Assembly: GCF_029761915.1 (NCBI RefSeq) | Contig: NZ_CP121695.1 | Location: forward strand, 3,501,501-3,565,500 | Direction of reading: 5' to 3' | DNA: 64,000 nucleotides | Source of the DNA: Bradyrhizobium sp. CB1650 | Lineage (GTDB): Bacteria; Pseudomonadota; Alphaproteobacteria; Rhizobiales; Xanthobacteraceae | Part shown: one piece after another, positions 25,923 to 35,555 of the stretch | Position numbering within the stretch: the stretch's first letter is position 1 | Layout of the letters: the number at the start of each line of letters is the position of its first letter | The notes under the pieces: model-generated | Told to the model about the DNA's origin: nothing | What the model saw: the letters and a program-made list of their open reading frames with translations, nothing else | The model's database searches: none | Translations under genes and position numbers: made by a program

Positions 25923-26639
25923 TCAATTGCCGGCGGCTACGGTGTAGTCCGCGAAATACATGTGGCTGTCGGCCTTCGACCAGAGCCCGATCCGGCCCGA
26001 GACCGGTTGGGCCAGCGTGTGCTCCAGATAGAGCTTGCCATCGAGATAGCCTTCCACCTTCGTGCCGTTCACGCGGACCTTGAGGTCATGCCACTGCCGC
26101 GTCGCTGTCGGTGTATTGCGTACCCATTTGACCGAAGAGCGCTTGCCGCGCTCGAATTTCCACAGCACGATATTGTTCTCCAGACAGTTCGCGCGAAACG
26201 TCAGGTAGTCTCCGTTTGGCTTGAGGTTGAACAGAATGCCGGCGCCCTGGTCGATGCGGCCGGACAAGCCTTCAAAGCGCACCGAGATCTCGCCATTGGT
26301 GAAATTCTCGACCTTCGGCGCCACCGCGTACGGATAATAGGCATAGGCTTGCACGCGATCGAGGAATTCTGCGTAGCGCTCCCCGTAGAGTGCGCGCGCC
26401 TTGTCGGCGATACCAGCCGACGATTGCCCTTCCTTCCACTGGCGGCCATCGACGGTGAGCACCTTCTTGCCGCCGTCCTCCTCGATCCTCCAGACGCCTA
26501 CCACCGGCACCAGTGATTTTGGCTCCTCGCCGACGGTTTCATTCGAAAGGTCAATCTTGATGGGTTCTGCGGCCAAGCTGGGCGCGCCAAAACCGATGGC
26601 TGAGAGGATGACCACTCCGATTTTGTTGGTGACACTCAT
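25923..26639 (-). CDS. Secreted LamG/DUF1080-like jelly-roll protein
   Basis: A 238-residue protein from ATG 26639, which overlaps the preceding permease stop by four bases. The signal peptide is MSVTNKIGVVILSAIGFGAP, with cleavage after SLAA. The mature part has the beta-sandwich features of concanavalin-like proteins: EGLSGRIDQGAGILFNLKPN, FRANCLENNIVLWKFERG, RQWHDLKVRVNGTKVEGYLD and SGRIGLWSKADSHMYFADYT. These are typical of glycan-binding LamG-like modules (DUF1080 class). It is probably periplasmic and may bind a saccharide or be a structural module. An operon with an ABC exporter and an MFS protein is unusual company for it. Confidence 0.7.
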   Translation of the reverse strand: MSVTNKIGVVILSAIGFGAPSLAAEPIKIDLSNETVGEEPKSLVPVVGVWRIEEDGGKKVLTVDGRQWKEGQSSAGIADKARALYGERYAEFLDRVQAYAYYPYAVAPKVENFTNGEISVRFEGLSGRIDQGAGILFNLKPNGDYLTFRANCLENNIVLWKFERGKRSSVKWVRNTPTATRQWHDLKVRVNGTKVEGYLDGKLYLEHTLAQPVSGRIGLWSKADSHMYFADYTVAAGN

Positions 26640-28012
26640 CGCTTTACTCCTTGATGGACGAGAGAGTCTTGGTCTGGCGGGGGCCGGCGAATGTGTCGCC
26701 AGGCGAGCACGATCAGGAGCGGCAATCCGCCGAAGAACCACGGCAGCGCGGCGTCCGCGCTAACGACCAAGGGATAACCAGGGTACTCTTCGCCGGCGCC
26801 AGGCGCCGGTGGCTGCACGCCCGCGAGCGCATATAACAGCGGCAGTATCTCCCGCGGGCTGGTGGAGCGGCTTACGTCGGTTCGATCACCGTAGACATAT
26901 TCGATCTGGCCATAGGCGTCCGATGGTCTCGTAACGTTCGACCGCTCGCTCGCGAGAACGACGGTGACGTCAGGCATGACGCGCTCGAGCTTCGCCAGAA
27001 CGTTCCGCCGAAGATCGATATAGCGGGGGTCCTCAGCGGCGAGATTGACCCTGACGATCAGGGGACGCCGAAGCGTCGCGAGCAAGCGTTCATCTGCACG
27101 CGAGAAGGAGTTGCGACGATCTTCGCTGAGATCCACGGACGTCCTTATCCGAGCCGCGACGGTGAGCGCAACGACAACGATAAGCACACAAGACACAGAA
27201 CGGATGATTTTCGTTCGCAGCGGTAGACCAGGAGGGAGCCAGACAACTGTCAGCGCAGCGAGGCCACCGATGACGGCCGCTATGCCAAGCACGAGGCCGA
27301 CCGAGAGGAGCCCCTGCTCGAACGGACGCAGCGTCTGGGTTAGCGACATCTGCGCGAGCCAGGCCGACAGGCCTGAGCGGCCCGCGAGCGTGAAGTCCAG
27401 CACCCATGATCCGATCGTGACAGCAAGGGCGATGATGGCGGCAGTGGCGGAATTGTCCGAGATGACGGCGGCAGACAACGCGATGGCGCCGGCCAGAAGG
27501 CCGTATAGCAAATGACCGAACAGAAGATTCAGCGTCTCTGGCGCAGCCAGATGGCCGCCCAATATGGCCCACACCGCCAGCGCAGACAGCGCAGGAATGC
27601 TCACGATCAGCCAAGCTGCCAGCACGGCGCAAAATTTTGCGGCGATCAGCGTCGAGGGCCGGTACGGCAGTTGGACCAGCAGGCGCAATGCGCCACTTTC
27701 CTTCTCCTGTCCCAGCACCCGGATTGCCACGAAAGGGAACAACAGCGTCACGGCCACATAGAATGAGCCGAATGTCGGAACCAGGATTCCATCGAGCGGT
27801 GACAGGCTCCTCGCCAAAACCGGCGACTGCAGGGCCGCTGCACTTGACTCGCCATAGAGCGAAACTGCCTGGACGAAGCTGTATCCAACGAGCGGACAGA
27901 CCAGCAGCGACATCGTCCAAAGCGCTCGCCCGGCCGTGACCTCGCGGAGTTCCTTTGCGAGCAGTGGAGCGATCGGTGCAGTCGATCGTACGTATGCCTC
28001 ATGTGAGCGCAA
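26636..28012 (-). CDS. ABC-2 permease fused to a GldG-like domain
   Basis: Predicted 458 residues from TTG at 28012, which follows GGAGGA by eight bases; the ORF reaches further up but overlaps the ATPase gene. The first half is an ABC-2/GldF permease with six hydrophobic segments (LLFPFVAIRVLGQEKESGAL is the conserved loop). The second half is a soluble segment VDLSEDRRNSFSRADERLL and LRRPLIVRVNLAAEDPR, the hallmark of GldG/ABC_transp_aux proteins, ended by a C-terminal membrane helix (ALPWFFGGLPLLIVLAWR). In Bacteroidetes GldF and GldG are separate; here they are one polypeptide. It pairs with the ATPase encoded upstream. Function as an exporter is inferred. Confidence 0.75.
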   Translation of the reverse strand: MRSHEAYVRSTAPIAPLLAKELREVTAGRALWTMSLLVCPLVGYSFVQAVSLYGESSAAALQSPVLARSLSPLDGILVPTFGSFYVAVTLLFPFVAIRVLGQEKESGALRLLVQLPYRPSTLIAAKFCAVLAAWLIVSIPALSALAVWAILGGHLAAPETLNLLFGHLLYGLLAGAIALSAAVISDNSATAAIIALAVTIGSWVLDFTLAGRSGLSAWLAQMSLTQTLRPFEQGLLSVGLVLGIAAVIGGLAALTVVWLPPGLPLRTKIIRSVSCVLIVVVALTVAARIRTSVDLSEDRRNSFSRADERLLATLRRPLIVRVNLAAEDPRYIDLRRNVLAKLERVMPDVTVVLASERSNVTRPSDAYGQIEYVYGDRTDVSRSTSPREILPLLYALAGVQPPAPGAGEEYPGYPLVVSADAALPWFFGGLPLLIVLAWRHIRRPPPDQDSLVHQGVKR

Positions 28013-28745
28013 GGAAGATATCCTCCAGCGAGCCGTCCGGCAGTCTCGTTTGCGCACGCAGTTCGGCGAGTCCTCCGGACCCGCGCACCTGCCCTGCCGA
28101 GAGCAGGATGAAGCGGTCACAGATTCGTTCGGCGTCCTGCAATTGGTGAATTGAGAGGATTAGCGTGCGTCCGCGCGCCGCCTGTCGACGCAACACGCTC
28201 ATGACGTCGCGCGTCTGCCGCAGGTCAAATCCGTCAAATGGTTCGTCCATCAGCAACAGGTCATGCGGCGCAAGCAGCCCGATGGTCAGCATCAGGCGGC
28301 GGGCATAGCCTTTTGACAGCGCGTGCACGCGCTTTCGAAGCACCGGTTGCAATCCGAGCGCTTCGATGGTCGACTTGATGTCTGCATTCGAGCGTCGAAA
28401 GACGTCGCCGACAAACGAGACGACCTCAAGTGCCGATTGGTCTTGGTACGGTCGGACGCCATCAGGCAGGTAGAACAGGACGTCGCGCCGACGGCCTGCG
28501 TGCAACGGCTCTCCGTGCCAGAAAACGTTACCCGAATTCACTGGTAGAAGTCCGGCAACGGCTTCCAGCAGCGTCGTCTTGCCGGCGCCATTTGGACCGA
28601 TAATGCCGAGGATTTCGCCGGCGACAGCAGAGAACGTCACGCCGTCGATAGCGGTACCGTCGCCTCTATAGCGCTTGGTCAGATTTCTTACGCCGAGCAA
28701 AGGCGGCGAACGATCTGGCGAAGACCTGTCGTCGATGGTTGACAT
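27999..28745 (-). CDS. ABC transporter ATPase (CcmA/GldA-like)
   Basis: A 248-residue ATPase from ATG 28745, preceded by AGAAGGA at good spacing; the extra 17 residues in the longer frame are unlikely. Walker A GPNGAGKTT, Walker B LLLMDEPFDGFD, D-loop and the switch His in LILSIHQLQD are all present. The signature is ALSKGYARRL in place of LSGGQ, which is common in ABC-2 exporter ATPases. It drives the GldF/G-like permease encoded immediately downstream with a 14-base overlap. First gene of the four-gene minus-strand operon. Confidence 0.87.
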   Translation of the reverse strand: MSTIDDRSSPDRSPPLLGVRNLTKRYRGDGTAIDGVTFSAVAGEILGIIGPNGAGKTTLLEAVAGLLPVNSGNVFWHGEPLHAGRRRDVLFYLPDGVRPYQDQSALEVVSFVGDVFRRSNADIKSTIEALGLQPVLRKRVHALSKGYARRLMLTIGLLAPHDLLLMDEPFDGFDLRQTRDVMSVLRRQAARGRTLILSIHQLQDAERICDRFILLSAGQVRGSGGLAELRAQTRLPDGSLEDIFLALT

Positions 28746-28925
28746 GCTGCGTCCTTCTCGGAAATCCGGACGCGATGCTTGGGCATGTCGCCTCATGGGG
28801 AGATCGCCGTCCCCAAGCCTGGGACTTTGCCAAAGCGGGACTGCTTGTCAATTGGGAACCCGTGGGAAGCGAGGCCCCCGGACTTCGCCGGCTATTCACT
28901 TCAGTTTGATCAAGTCCTACGGCAG

Positions 28926-30188
28926 TCATCCTCCGTTGGCCGGAGCGTGCGCCGGCCATAGATCCTCACGCCAGCGGATTGCGATTGCGAGCATCGCGAT
29001 GATGCCCGAAGCCGCGTACAGCGATCCCATCGCGGAATAGCCGATCATGTCGATCAAGCTGCCCGCCGCAAGCAGCCCGAGCGGCAGGCCGTAGATCACC
29101 ATCATGCGCACCCCCATGACACGGCCGCGAAGGTGCGCGCTCGCCGTACGCATCAGGATCACGGCCGCCGCAATCATCGACATGCTCTGGGCAATGCCGG
29201 CGAGCACCAGGCAGACCATGGCCACCGGCATCGTCCTGATCTCGACGAATACCAGCAGCATCGCGTACCAGGCCAGCGTCGCGCCGATCAGAAGCCGCGC
29301 GATGCGCAGGCCGCTCACCAGGCTAAGCGTGATCGAACCGGTCAGCGAGCCGACCGCGAAGCTTGCCGACAGGTGGCCGAGACCGGTCTGGTCGGTATGA
29401 AAGATGTCGCGCGCGACATAGGGCAGCAAGCCGTTCGTCAGGGGAAATGCGGTGAGATTGGCCAGGAACGCGACGCAGAGTGCTGCGCGCATCCCCGGGC
29501 CATTCCAGGCGTAGACGATGCCTTCCTTCAGCTCGCCCAGCAATCTTGGCATAGCGCGGTCGTTCGTCGGGAGATGGCTCGTGACAACCGACTTTTTCGG
29601 CCGGGTCAGGCAGAGCATCAGGATCGCGGCGACAAAATAGAAGCTGGCGATCGCTACGTAGACGAGGCCGATACCGAGGGCGGCGAACAGTCCGGCGCCC
29701 GTCAACGCGCCGGCAATGCGTGCGCTGTCCTGGGTTGTGCGTGCGAAGCTGATGGTGCCGACTAGCTGCTCGGCCGGCATGATGTCGGCGAGCAACGCGC
29801 CACGAACACCAAGATCCGAGGGGCGGATCAGGCCCATGATCGCGACGATGATCATGACATTGAGCGGCGCCAGATGGCCGGTGAGAGCCAGCGCCATGAT
29901 GGTCGACGACAGCGCGGTATAGGCAAGGCGCATCGCGACCAGAAGATCCCGGTGACCCAGGCGGTCTCCGATCATCCCGAACACCGGTGCAACCAGCGTC
30001 CCGACATATTGCAACGATGCGAGGACGGTGAGCAGCAGCACCGAGCCGGTCTCGACCATGACGTACCAGCCGAGCACCAGCGTCTCGACCTCGAACGCCC
30101 AGGAGGTGAGCAGATCGGACGGCCATTGAAAGCGGTAGTTGCGGATGCGGAATGGCGCGAGCGCGGAAGGTCGTGTGGCTGTGCTCAA
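28926..30188 (-). CDS. MFS transporter (EntS/MFS_3-like)
   Basis: A 420-residue, twelve-segment carrier. MIGDRLGHRDLLVAMRLAYT is the loop 2-3 signature, and RPSDLGVRGALLADIMPAEQ with ARTTQDSARIAGALTGAGLF is typical of the MFS_3/EntS exporters. The first codon is TTG at 30188; I see no in-frame ATG upstream of the first membrane segment. It faces the cyclase gene across a 255-base gap and is not in the operon of 24.6-28.7 kb, from which it is separated by 180 bases. The substrate is not evident. Confidence 0.8.
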   Translation of the reverse strand: MSTATRPSALAPFRIRNYRFQWPSDLLTSWAFEVETLVLGWYVMVETGSVLLLTVLASLQYVGTLVAPVFGMIGDRLGHRDLLVAMRLAYTALSSTIMALALTGHLAPLNVMIIVAIMGLIRPSDLGVRGALLADIMPAEQLVGTISFARTTQDSARIAGALTGAGLFAALGIGLVYVAIASFYFVAAILMLCLTRPKKSVVTSHLPTNDRAMPRLLGELKEGIVYAWNGPGMRAALCVAFLANLTAFPLTNGLLPYVARDIFHTDQTGLGHLSASFAVGSLTGSITLSLVSGLRIARLLIGATLAWYAMLLVFVEIRTMPVAMVCLVLAGIAQSMSMIAAAVILMRTASAHLRGRVMGVRMMVIYGLPLGLLAAGSLIDMIGYSAMGSLYAASGIIAMLAIAIRWREDLWPAHAPANGG

Positions 30189-30443
30189 GATGCGGTGACG
30201 GGTTTCACGGCGATTCCCTGTCCTTCTTTTTTTCTTCTGTTCGGCAGCGTAGTGTCGACGCTTGGCGTGTCAATCGGCGCTACCGCATGCCGCCATGCTT
30301 GCCGACAAGTCGCGATGCAGCATACGCCGCACCCCAGCCGCCGCTTGCTCTTCCGGCGCGCCGAGCCCATTCTGGCCCGTATCCTGGGCCATCAGGTAAG
30401 GCCCAGCGAATCGTGCCATCGCGGCCTCCGCGAGGTTTGGGCC

Positions 30444-33400
30444 ATGAACTGCTCGGGTTGCGGTTTCGAGGTTCAGAGCGGCTTTGCCTTCTGCCCGCGG
30501 TGCGGCACGAAGCAGCCGAGCGCGTGCCCTGGCTGTGGTTTTCCCTGCGCACCGGATTTCGCCTATTGCCCGAAATGCGGCGCGCTCGTCGCTGAGGTCC
30601 CGACAGGCGGGCAGGCATCGGTGCGGACGGGCCAGATGGCGCCGCCGGTCCGGTCCTCCTCGCCATCGCCTGCGCCGACGGCCGAGGCGCAACGACCGCA
30701 GTCGGACAAAATCGATGGCGAGGCGAACCGTCGCACCATCACCGTGTTGTTTGCCGACCTCAGCGGCTTCACTGCGATGAGCGAACGGCTCGATCCCGAG
30801 GTCATGCAGACGCTCCAGAACGAATTGTTCGAGGAGCTGACGGCCGCGGTGCAGGGCTTTGGCGGCTTCGTCGACAAATTCATCGGCGATGCGCTGCTTG
30901 CGCTTTTCGGCGCGCCGGCGGCGCACGAGGACGACCCGGAGCGCGCGGTCCGCGCTGCGCTCGACATGATCGGTCGGACGGCCTGTCTCAGCGACCGCGT
31001 GAAGGCGTATGCCGGTTCACCGCTGCTGCTCCATGTCGGCATCAATACCGGGCACGTCGTTGCGGGTGGGCTGGGCGTGGGTGTTGCGAAATCCTATTCG
31101 GTGACCGGCGACACCGTGAATACCGCCCAGCGACTGCAGTCGATGGCGCCACCGGGCGAGGTGCTCGTCGGGCCGTTGACCCACCGTCTGACGCGGCATG
31201 CGTTCTCCTATGACTCGCTTGGTGAGGTCGCACTCAAGGGCAAGATGGGCAGCGTTCTGGTCCACCGCCTGAAGGGACCGCTCGAGGTGCCCCGTGCGGC
31301 ACGAGGTCTCGACACGCTGGGCCTCAACGCGCCGCTGATCGGGCGCGACGCCGAGCTGGCGCGCGTGATCGGCAGCCTTGATCTCGCGTGCGGCGGCGCA
31401 GCGCAACTGGTGCGGCTGGTCGGCGAAGCCGGCATCGGGAAGACGCGCCTGGTGAGCGAATTCGTCGCCCGCATCCGCGACGAGGATCGTTTCGCAGGCG
31501 TGGCGATCCGGCAGGCGGTCTGCTCGCCGCTCGGCGAACAATCCTACGGCACACTCGCCGCCGTGCTACGCAGCGCCTATGGCATCGCTCAGAAGGCCGG
31601 CGCCGCAGAGGCAGAGGCGAAGGTTGCCGAAGCACTGTCTGAGCTCGGCCTCGCGACGGAAGAGGCCGATCGCCTGATGCCGCTCTATTTGCACGTTCTC
31701 GGCCTCGGCGATCCCGACGCCATGCTCAAGCATGTCGAGCCCGAACAGCTGCGCCGGCAGATCTTCTTCGCGATTCGCACCGTCTTCGAACGCCGCCTCG
31801 CCTTGTCGCCGCTTCTGGTCATCGTCGAGGACCTGCATTGGGCCGATGCTGTATCCCTTGAAGCGTTGCGGTTCCTGATGGATCGTCTGGAGCGGACGCG
31901 GTTGATGCTGCTGTTTACACATCGGCCAATGCTGGAGCTGGATCAGTTCGGTTCGAGCAGGATCAGTCACACGACCCTCCGGCTGCCTCCGCTTGGCGAT
32001 GCTGACGGACAAAGGTTGCTCGCGGCCTATTTCAGTCACGGTTCGCATGAGCTGCCGGCAAGTCTGTTCAGTCGGATCCTCGAGCGTGCGAGCGGCAATC
32101 CGCTTTTCCTCGAGGAGATCATACGCGGCCTCATCGAGGCCGGCGCCCTGGAGCGCGACGGCGCGCAGTGGCGGATGAAGTCGGATGAAGCCGCGGCCGA
32201 TATTCCGGCGAGCATTCAGGCGTTGTTGCTGGCGCGCCTGGACCGGTTGCCGCATCAGGTGCGCCAATTGGCCCAGGAGGCCGCGGTGATCGGTCCGCGC
32301 TTTGATGCGGCGGTTCTCGGTGCGGCGGCAACCGAGCGGACGAGGGTCGAAGCAGGGCTCGAACTTCTGTGCGACGCCGAGATCGTCGAGGAGGTCGCGG
32401 GATCGAATTCGATTTCGCCGCGGGCCTACCGCTTTACGCAAACCATGCTTCAGGACGTGATCTATCAAAACCTGCTCTTGCAGCGCCGGATCGAGCTCCA
32501 TGGACGGATTGGCGCCGCGCTGGAGCGGCTCTATGGCAACGCGCCCGAACGGCTCGAAGATCTCATCCTGCTCGGACACCACTTCAGCCTGAGCGCGAGC
32601 AAGCCGAAAGGCGCGCGCTATCTGCGCGCGGCCGGCGATCGCGCCCGCGCGAGCTATGCCAATGATGATGCCATCCGCTTCTACCAGCAATCTCTCGCCG
32701 TGCTGCTGACCGGCGGCGAACGGGATCCGGAACGCCTGGTCCTGTACGAGCGGATCGCCGATCTCTGTCGCGTGGCCGGTCGCCGAAGCACGGCCGAGGA
32801 GCACTACCAGAGCGCGCTGGAGGGGCACCGTACGGTGGGGGACCGCATCGGCGAGGCGCGAATTCTTCGCAAGCTCGGCCGATTGTTGTGGGACGCCGGC
32901 AAGCGCATCAAGGCAGAGACGCACTATGCCGAGGCGGCTGAACGGCTTGGCGGGACCGACGCGCCGATCGAATGGGCGCATCTCCTGCAGGAGCGCGGCC
33001 GTCTCGCGTTTCGCATGGGCGATCATGTCGCTGCCGCGAGATGGGCAGACGAGGCGCTCGGCCACGCGCGGTCCGTGCCGGCGGACACGGACGAGCAAAC
33101 GGGGTTCGAGGCGGCGCGCGCCATCGCGGAGGCACTCAACACCAAGGGGGTCGCGCTGGCGCGGCTTGGACGACACCAGGAGGCAGTGCGCGAGGTGGAG
33201 CAAAGTGTCGCAGCAGCCGAAGCCGCCGGCCTCCTCAACGTGGCGTGTCGCGGCTACACCAACCTTGGCGTGCTCTACACGATCATCGATCCGGCGCAAG
33301 CCATGGAGGTTTGCCGGCGCGGACTCGATGTCGCGCATCGTATCGGCGATCTCGGCTTCCAGGCGCGCCTCCTTGCCAATTTTGCCGTCGCCTGTTGCAC

Positions 33401-33755
33401 CTTCACGGACAGATGTACCGACGAGGGGGTGCCCGCCGCCGAAAAGGCGATCGAGATCGACCGTGCGCTCGACCAGCGCGAGCATCTCCCGGTGCCCTTG
33501 ATCGTGCTCGGGCAGATCCATCAATGCCACTTCCGCCCCGATCTGGCCGCGCGCTGCTACAATGAGGCGATCGAGGTGGCAAGCGAGACCGGCGAGCCGC
33601 AACAGCTCTTTCCGTGCTATGATGGTCTTGCGACACTGAACCTTGATCGAGACGACATGCCGGAGGCCGAGCGGTATTTCGCGTTGGCCCATGACGTCTG
33701 CGCCCGGCATGGGCTCGATCCCGCAGGGCTGATCGTATTGCCGTTTCTTGACTAG
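30444..33755 (+). CDS. Zinc-ribbon / class III cyclase / AAA / TPR signalling protein
   Basis: Predicted 1103 residues from ATG 30444; the frame is open to 29874 but that part is antisense to the MFS gene. Residues 1-50 hold two zinc ribbons (CSGCG...CPRCG and CPGCG...CPKCG). Residues 97-275 are a class III nucleotide cyclase with both metal Asp (D105 in FADLSGFT, D149 in KFIGDALL), K145 and the VNTAQR segment, so it should be active as an adenylyl cyclase. Walker A (GEAGIGKT, 327-334) and Walker B (LLVIVEDLHWAD) follow in an AAA_16-type ATPase, then an alpha-helical, TPR-like region of 350 residues to the C-terminus. It is cytoplasmic and probably a sensor of protein or ligand signals that makes cAMP. 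Trigger unknown. Confidence 0.88.
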   Translation: MNCSGCGFEVQSGFAFCPRCGTKQPSACPGCGFPCAPDFAYCPKCGALVAEVPTGGQASVRTGQMAPPVRSSSPSPAPTAEAQRPQSDKIDGEANRRTITVLFADLSGFTAMSERLDPEVMQTLQNELFEELTAAVQGFGGFVDKFIGDALLALFGAPAAHEDDPERAVRAALDMIGRTACLSDRVKAYAGSPLLLHVGINTGHVVAGGLGVGVAKSYSVTGDTVNTAQRLQSMAPPGEVLVGPLTHRLTRHAFSYDSLGEVALKGKMGSVLVHRLKGPLEVPRAARGLDTLGLNAPLIGRDAELARVIGSLDLACGGAAQLVRLVGEAGIGKTRLVSEFVARIRDEDRFAGVAIRQAVCSPLGEQSYGTLAAVLRSAYGIAQKAGAAEAEAKVAEALSELGLATEEADRLMPLYLHVLGLGDPDAMLKHVEPEQLRRQIFFAIRTVFERRLALSPLLVIVEDLHWADAVSLEALRFLMDRLERTRLMLLFTHRPMLELDQFGSSRISHTTLRLPPLGDADGQRLLAAYFSHGSHELPASLFSRILERASGNPLFLEEIIRGLIEAGALERDGAQWRMKSDEAAADIPASIQALLLARLDRLPHQVRQLAQEAAVIGPRFDAAVLGAAATERTRVEAGLELLCDAEIVEEVAGSNSISPRAYRFTQTMLQDVIYQNLLLQRRIELHGRIGAALERLYGNAPERLEDLILLGHHFSLSASKPKGARYLRAAGDRARASYANDDAIRFYQQSLAVLLTGGERDPERLVLYERIADLCRVAGRRSTAEEHYQSALEGHRTVGDRIGEARILRKLGRLLWDAGKRIKAETHYAEAAERLGGTDAPIEWAHLLQERGRLAFRMGDHVAAARWADEALGHARSVPADTDEQTGFEAARAIAEALNTKGVALARLGRHQEAVREVEQSVAAAEAAGLLNVACRGYTNLGVLYTIIDPAQAMEVCRRGLDVAHRIGDLGFQARLLANFAVACCTFTDRCTDEGVPAAEKAIEIDRALDQREHLPVPLIVLGQIHQCHFRPDLAARCYNEAIEVASETGEPQQLFPCYDGLATLNLDRDDMPEAERYFALAHDVCARHGLDPAGLIVLPFLD

Positions 33756-33776
33756 CCAATGTGAGGGAGTTCAACC

Positions 33777-34457
33777 ATGTCAGACCGTCATGCCGAGGGA
33801 CCACTTCAGCCAGGCGACTACGCGCCGAACATCGTGCTGGATGCCATCACTCGCGAAGGAAAGATCGCACTCGAGGATTATCGCGGGCATAGCCCGATAT
33901 TGATCGGCTTGTTTCGTGGCCTGCACTGCCCGTTCTGCCGGCGCCATATCGCGGCGCAGGCGCAGCTTGACGGCGCGCTGCGCGGGAAGGGCATCGAAAG
34001 TCTCACGGTCGTCAATACGCCGATCGACCGGGCGCGGCTCTACTTCCGCTATCACCCGTTGCCCAACCTGCTCGCCGCGTCCGACCCCGAGCGCGTCTCG
34101 CATCGCGCCTTCGGCCTCCCCAATATCGAGTTCACGGAGAACGAGACCGAGTGGCCGCGCAAGGTGGGCATGGACGTGGTCATGAGCATGCAAGTCGATA
34201 TGCCCGGCGAATTGCCCGGCCCTATGAACCGTCCGGCGGCCGCCGAATACCTCAACAAGAAGGACGGCTACGAGATGAGTGAAGCCGATCAGCGCATGGC
34301 GGCAGCCGGCAACGGTCAGTTATTCGGCCAGTTCCTGCTCGATCGGGAAGGGATCGTGCGCTGGACGTTTACCGAAGTTCCCGACGGCGGCCAGCGCATG
34401 TTCGGCGCGCCAAGCCCGCAGGAGTTGATGTCGGCCGCCTCGCAGGTGGCAGGATAG
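33777..34457 (+). CDS. Peroxiredoxin-like thiol protein (AhpC/TSA fold)
   Basis: A 226-residue protein encoded 21 bases after the cyclase gene and possibly co-transcribed. The AhpC/TSA-like core is visible: PGDYAPNIVLDAITREGKIA, LRG-like EDYRGHSPILIGLFRGL, HCPFCRRHIAAQ with a CxxC in place of the single peroxidatic Cys, and QFLLDREGIVRWTFTE. The CPFC motif is closer to thioredoxin-like reductases of the redoxin family. It probably reduces peroxides or disulfides in the cytoplasm; there is no signal peptide. An insertion of about 60 residues (PNIEFTENETEWPRKVGMDV) between strand 4 and 5 is peculiar to this branch. Confidence 0.75.
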   Translation: MSDRHAEGPLQPGDYAPNIVLDAITREGKIALEDYRGHSPILIGLFRGLHCPFCRRHIAAQAQLDGALRGKGIESLTVVNTPIDRARLYFRYHPLPNLLAASDPERVSHRAFGLPNIEFTENETEWPRKVGMDVVMSMQVDMPGELPGPMNRPAAAEYLNKKDGYEMSEADQRMAAAGNGQLFGQFLLDREGIVRWTFTEVPDGGQRMFGAPSPQELMSAASQVAG

Positions 34458-34559
34458 AGCATGATCCGGAAAAGTGTGCAGCGGTTTTCCGAAAAGATCA
34501 TGCTCAAGCAACAACCTAAAGCGCGATGACGAATCATCCTAAACTCATCGCGCTTTAGG
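34457..34559. repeat. Two adjacent palindromic repeats, family 3
   Basis: Element a (34457-34505) has arms GAGCATGATC / GATCATGCTC and inner arms CGGAAAA / TTTTCCG. Element b has perfect 15-base arms CCTAAAGCGCGATGA (34515-34529) and its complement (34545-34559). Both are known as abundant alphaproteobacterial palindromes. They lie between convergent genes (peroxiredoxin and HemD-like), where they could act as a two-way terminator or transcript end. Half of element b recurs at 61479, next to an IS701 element. Confidence 0.85.
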
Positions 34560-34575
34560 CACCGGCACCTGCCGA

Positions 34576-35415
34576 TTAACCCGCCACCTTCGGCCGCCTC
34601 TCGACCAGCGCGGCCGCCATCGCCGAGATCAGCGGGCGCATGAAGTAGTGGTCTTCCACCGGCGAGACATCGGTGCGCAAGCCGTGTGCGGCGAGTTCGC
34701 CCGAGACGGCCGGTCCCACCGATGCGATCAGCGTCCGCTCGAATCCGACGCGCAGGCGCGCCTCGCGGCCATGGGCCTTCGCCGTCTCGATCAGGCGGCG
34801 GACCTGGCCGAGATTGGTCAGCGCGATCGAATCGATCTGTCCCTCCGCCATCGCTTCGATCGCAGCCACGATGTTGGCGTCGGCCGCCTTGGGATCGTAG
34901 ACGTAGGGCAGCACGGCATCGACCTTAGCGCCCTGCGCCGCAAGCGCGCCGGTCAGCGCGCTGTGGTCCTTGTCGGGATAGAGCTGAAGCCCGAGGCGAT
35001 GCCCCTTCAGGTCGATCTTCGCCAGCATCTCGATCACACCCTCGGTGGTCGGCTTCTCCGTGGTCTGCTGCGCGTCGAGGGCGACCTCGCGCAGTGCCCT
35101 GCCGGGTTTCGGCCCGCGGGCAAACTTTCGCGACTTGGCGAGCGACGCGAGCAGGGCCTGATCGAGCCCGCGCGCGGCCGCGAGCTTCATGATCCGCCGC
35201 AGGCCTTCGCCGGTCATCAGCACGAGGTCGTCGAACGGCTTGTCGATGGCGCGCCGGATCCAGGCCTCGATCGGGGCGGGGTCGGGCGCGTCGTGAATGG
35301 CAAACATCGGGCATTGCACGACCTCGGCGCCTTGCTCGGCCAGCAGCTTCGAGAACTGCGCCTCCTCGCGCGCTTCCAGGATCAGGATGCGGTAGCCGTT
35401 CAAGCGGTCGGCCAT
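34576..35415 (-). CDS. Uroporphyrinogen-III synthase-like (HemD) protein
   Basis: Predicted 279 residues from ATG 35415 with an upstream CGGAGC. The two-lobed HemD fold is supported by [38 protein letters not shown], a middle segment [20 protein letters not shown] and [14 protein letters not shown] in the second half, then [22 protein letters not shown], which is the conserved HemD C-terminal signature. It would cyclise hydroxymethylbilane in tetrapyrrole synthesis. Since most genomes carry the housekeeping hemD near hemC, which is not here, this may be a paralogue with another role. Overlapping longer frames are antisense noise. Confidence 0.7.
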   Translation of the reverse strand: MADRLNGYRILILEAREEAQFSKLLAEQGAEVVQCPMFAIHDAPDPAPIEAWIRRAIDKPFDDLVLMTGEGLRRIMKLAAARGLDQALLASLAKSRKFARGPKPGRALREVALDAQQTTEKPTTEGVIEMLAKIDLKGHRLGLQLYPDKDHSALTGALAAQGAKVDAVLPYVYDPKAADANIVAAIEAMAEGQIDSIALTNLGQVRRLIETAKAHGREARLRVGFERTLIASVGPAVSGELAAHGLRTDVSPVEDHYFMRPLISAMAAALVERRPKVAG

Positions 35416-35555
35416 GGGCGTGCTCCGGTCGAAAATCGAAATGGTCCGTTCATCCTGACTCCGCGTGCGGGATTGGCGCAAGGGCGGGGTCGGTGATAGA
35501 GCAGGGCGCAAATCGCGGTGTTCCGCATCGTTTGCCCAAACCTTCATCAAGGCCC

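Noticed and set aside
31566..33710. 714-codon open frame on the minus strand
   Set aside because: It is fully antisense to the cyclase/AAA/TPR gene and has the Arg/His/Leu-rich mirror composition of high-GC shadows; no motifs.
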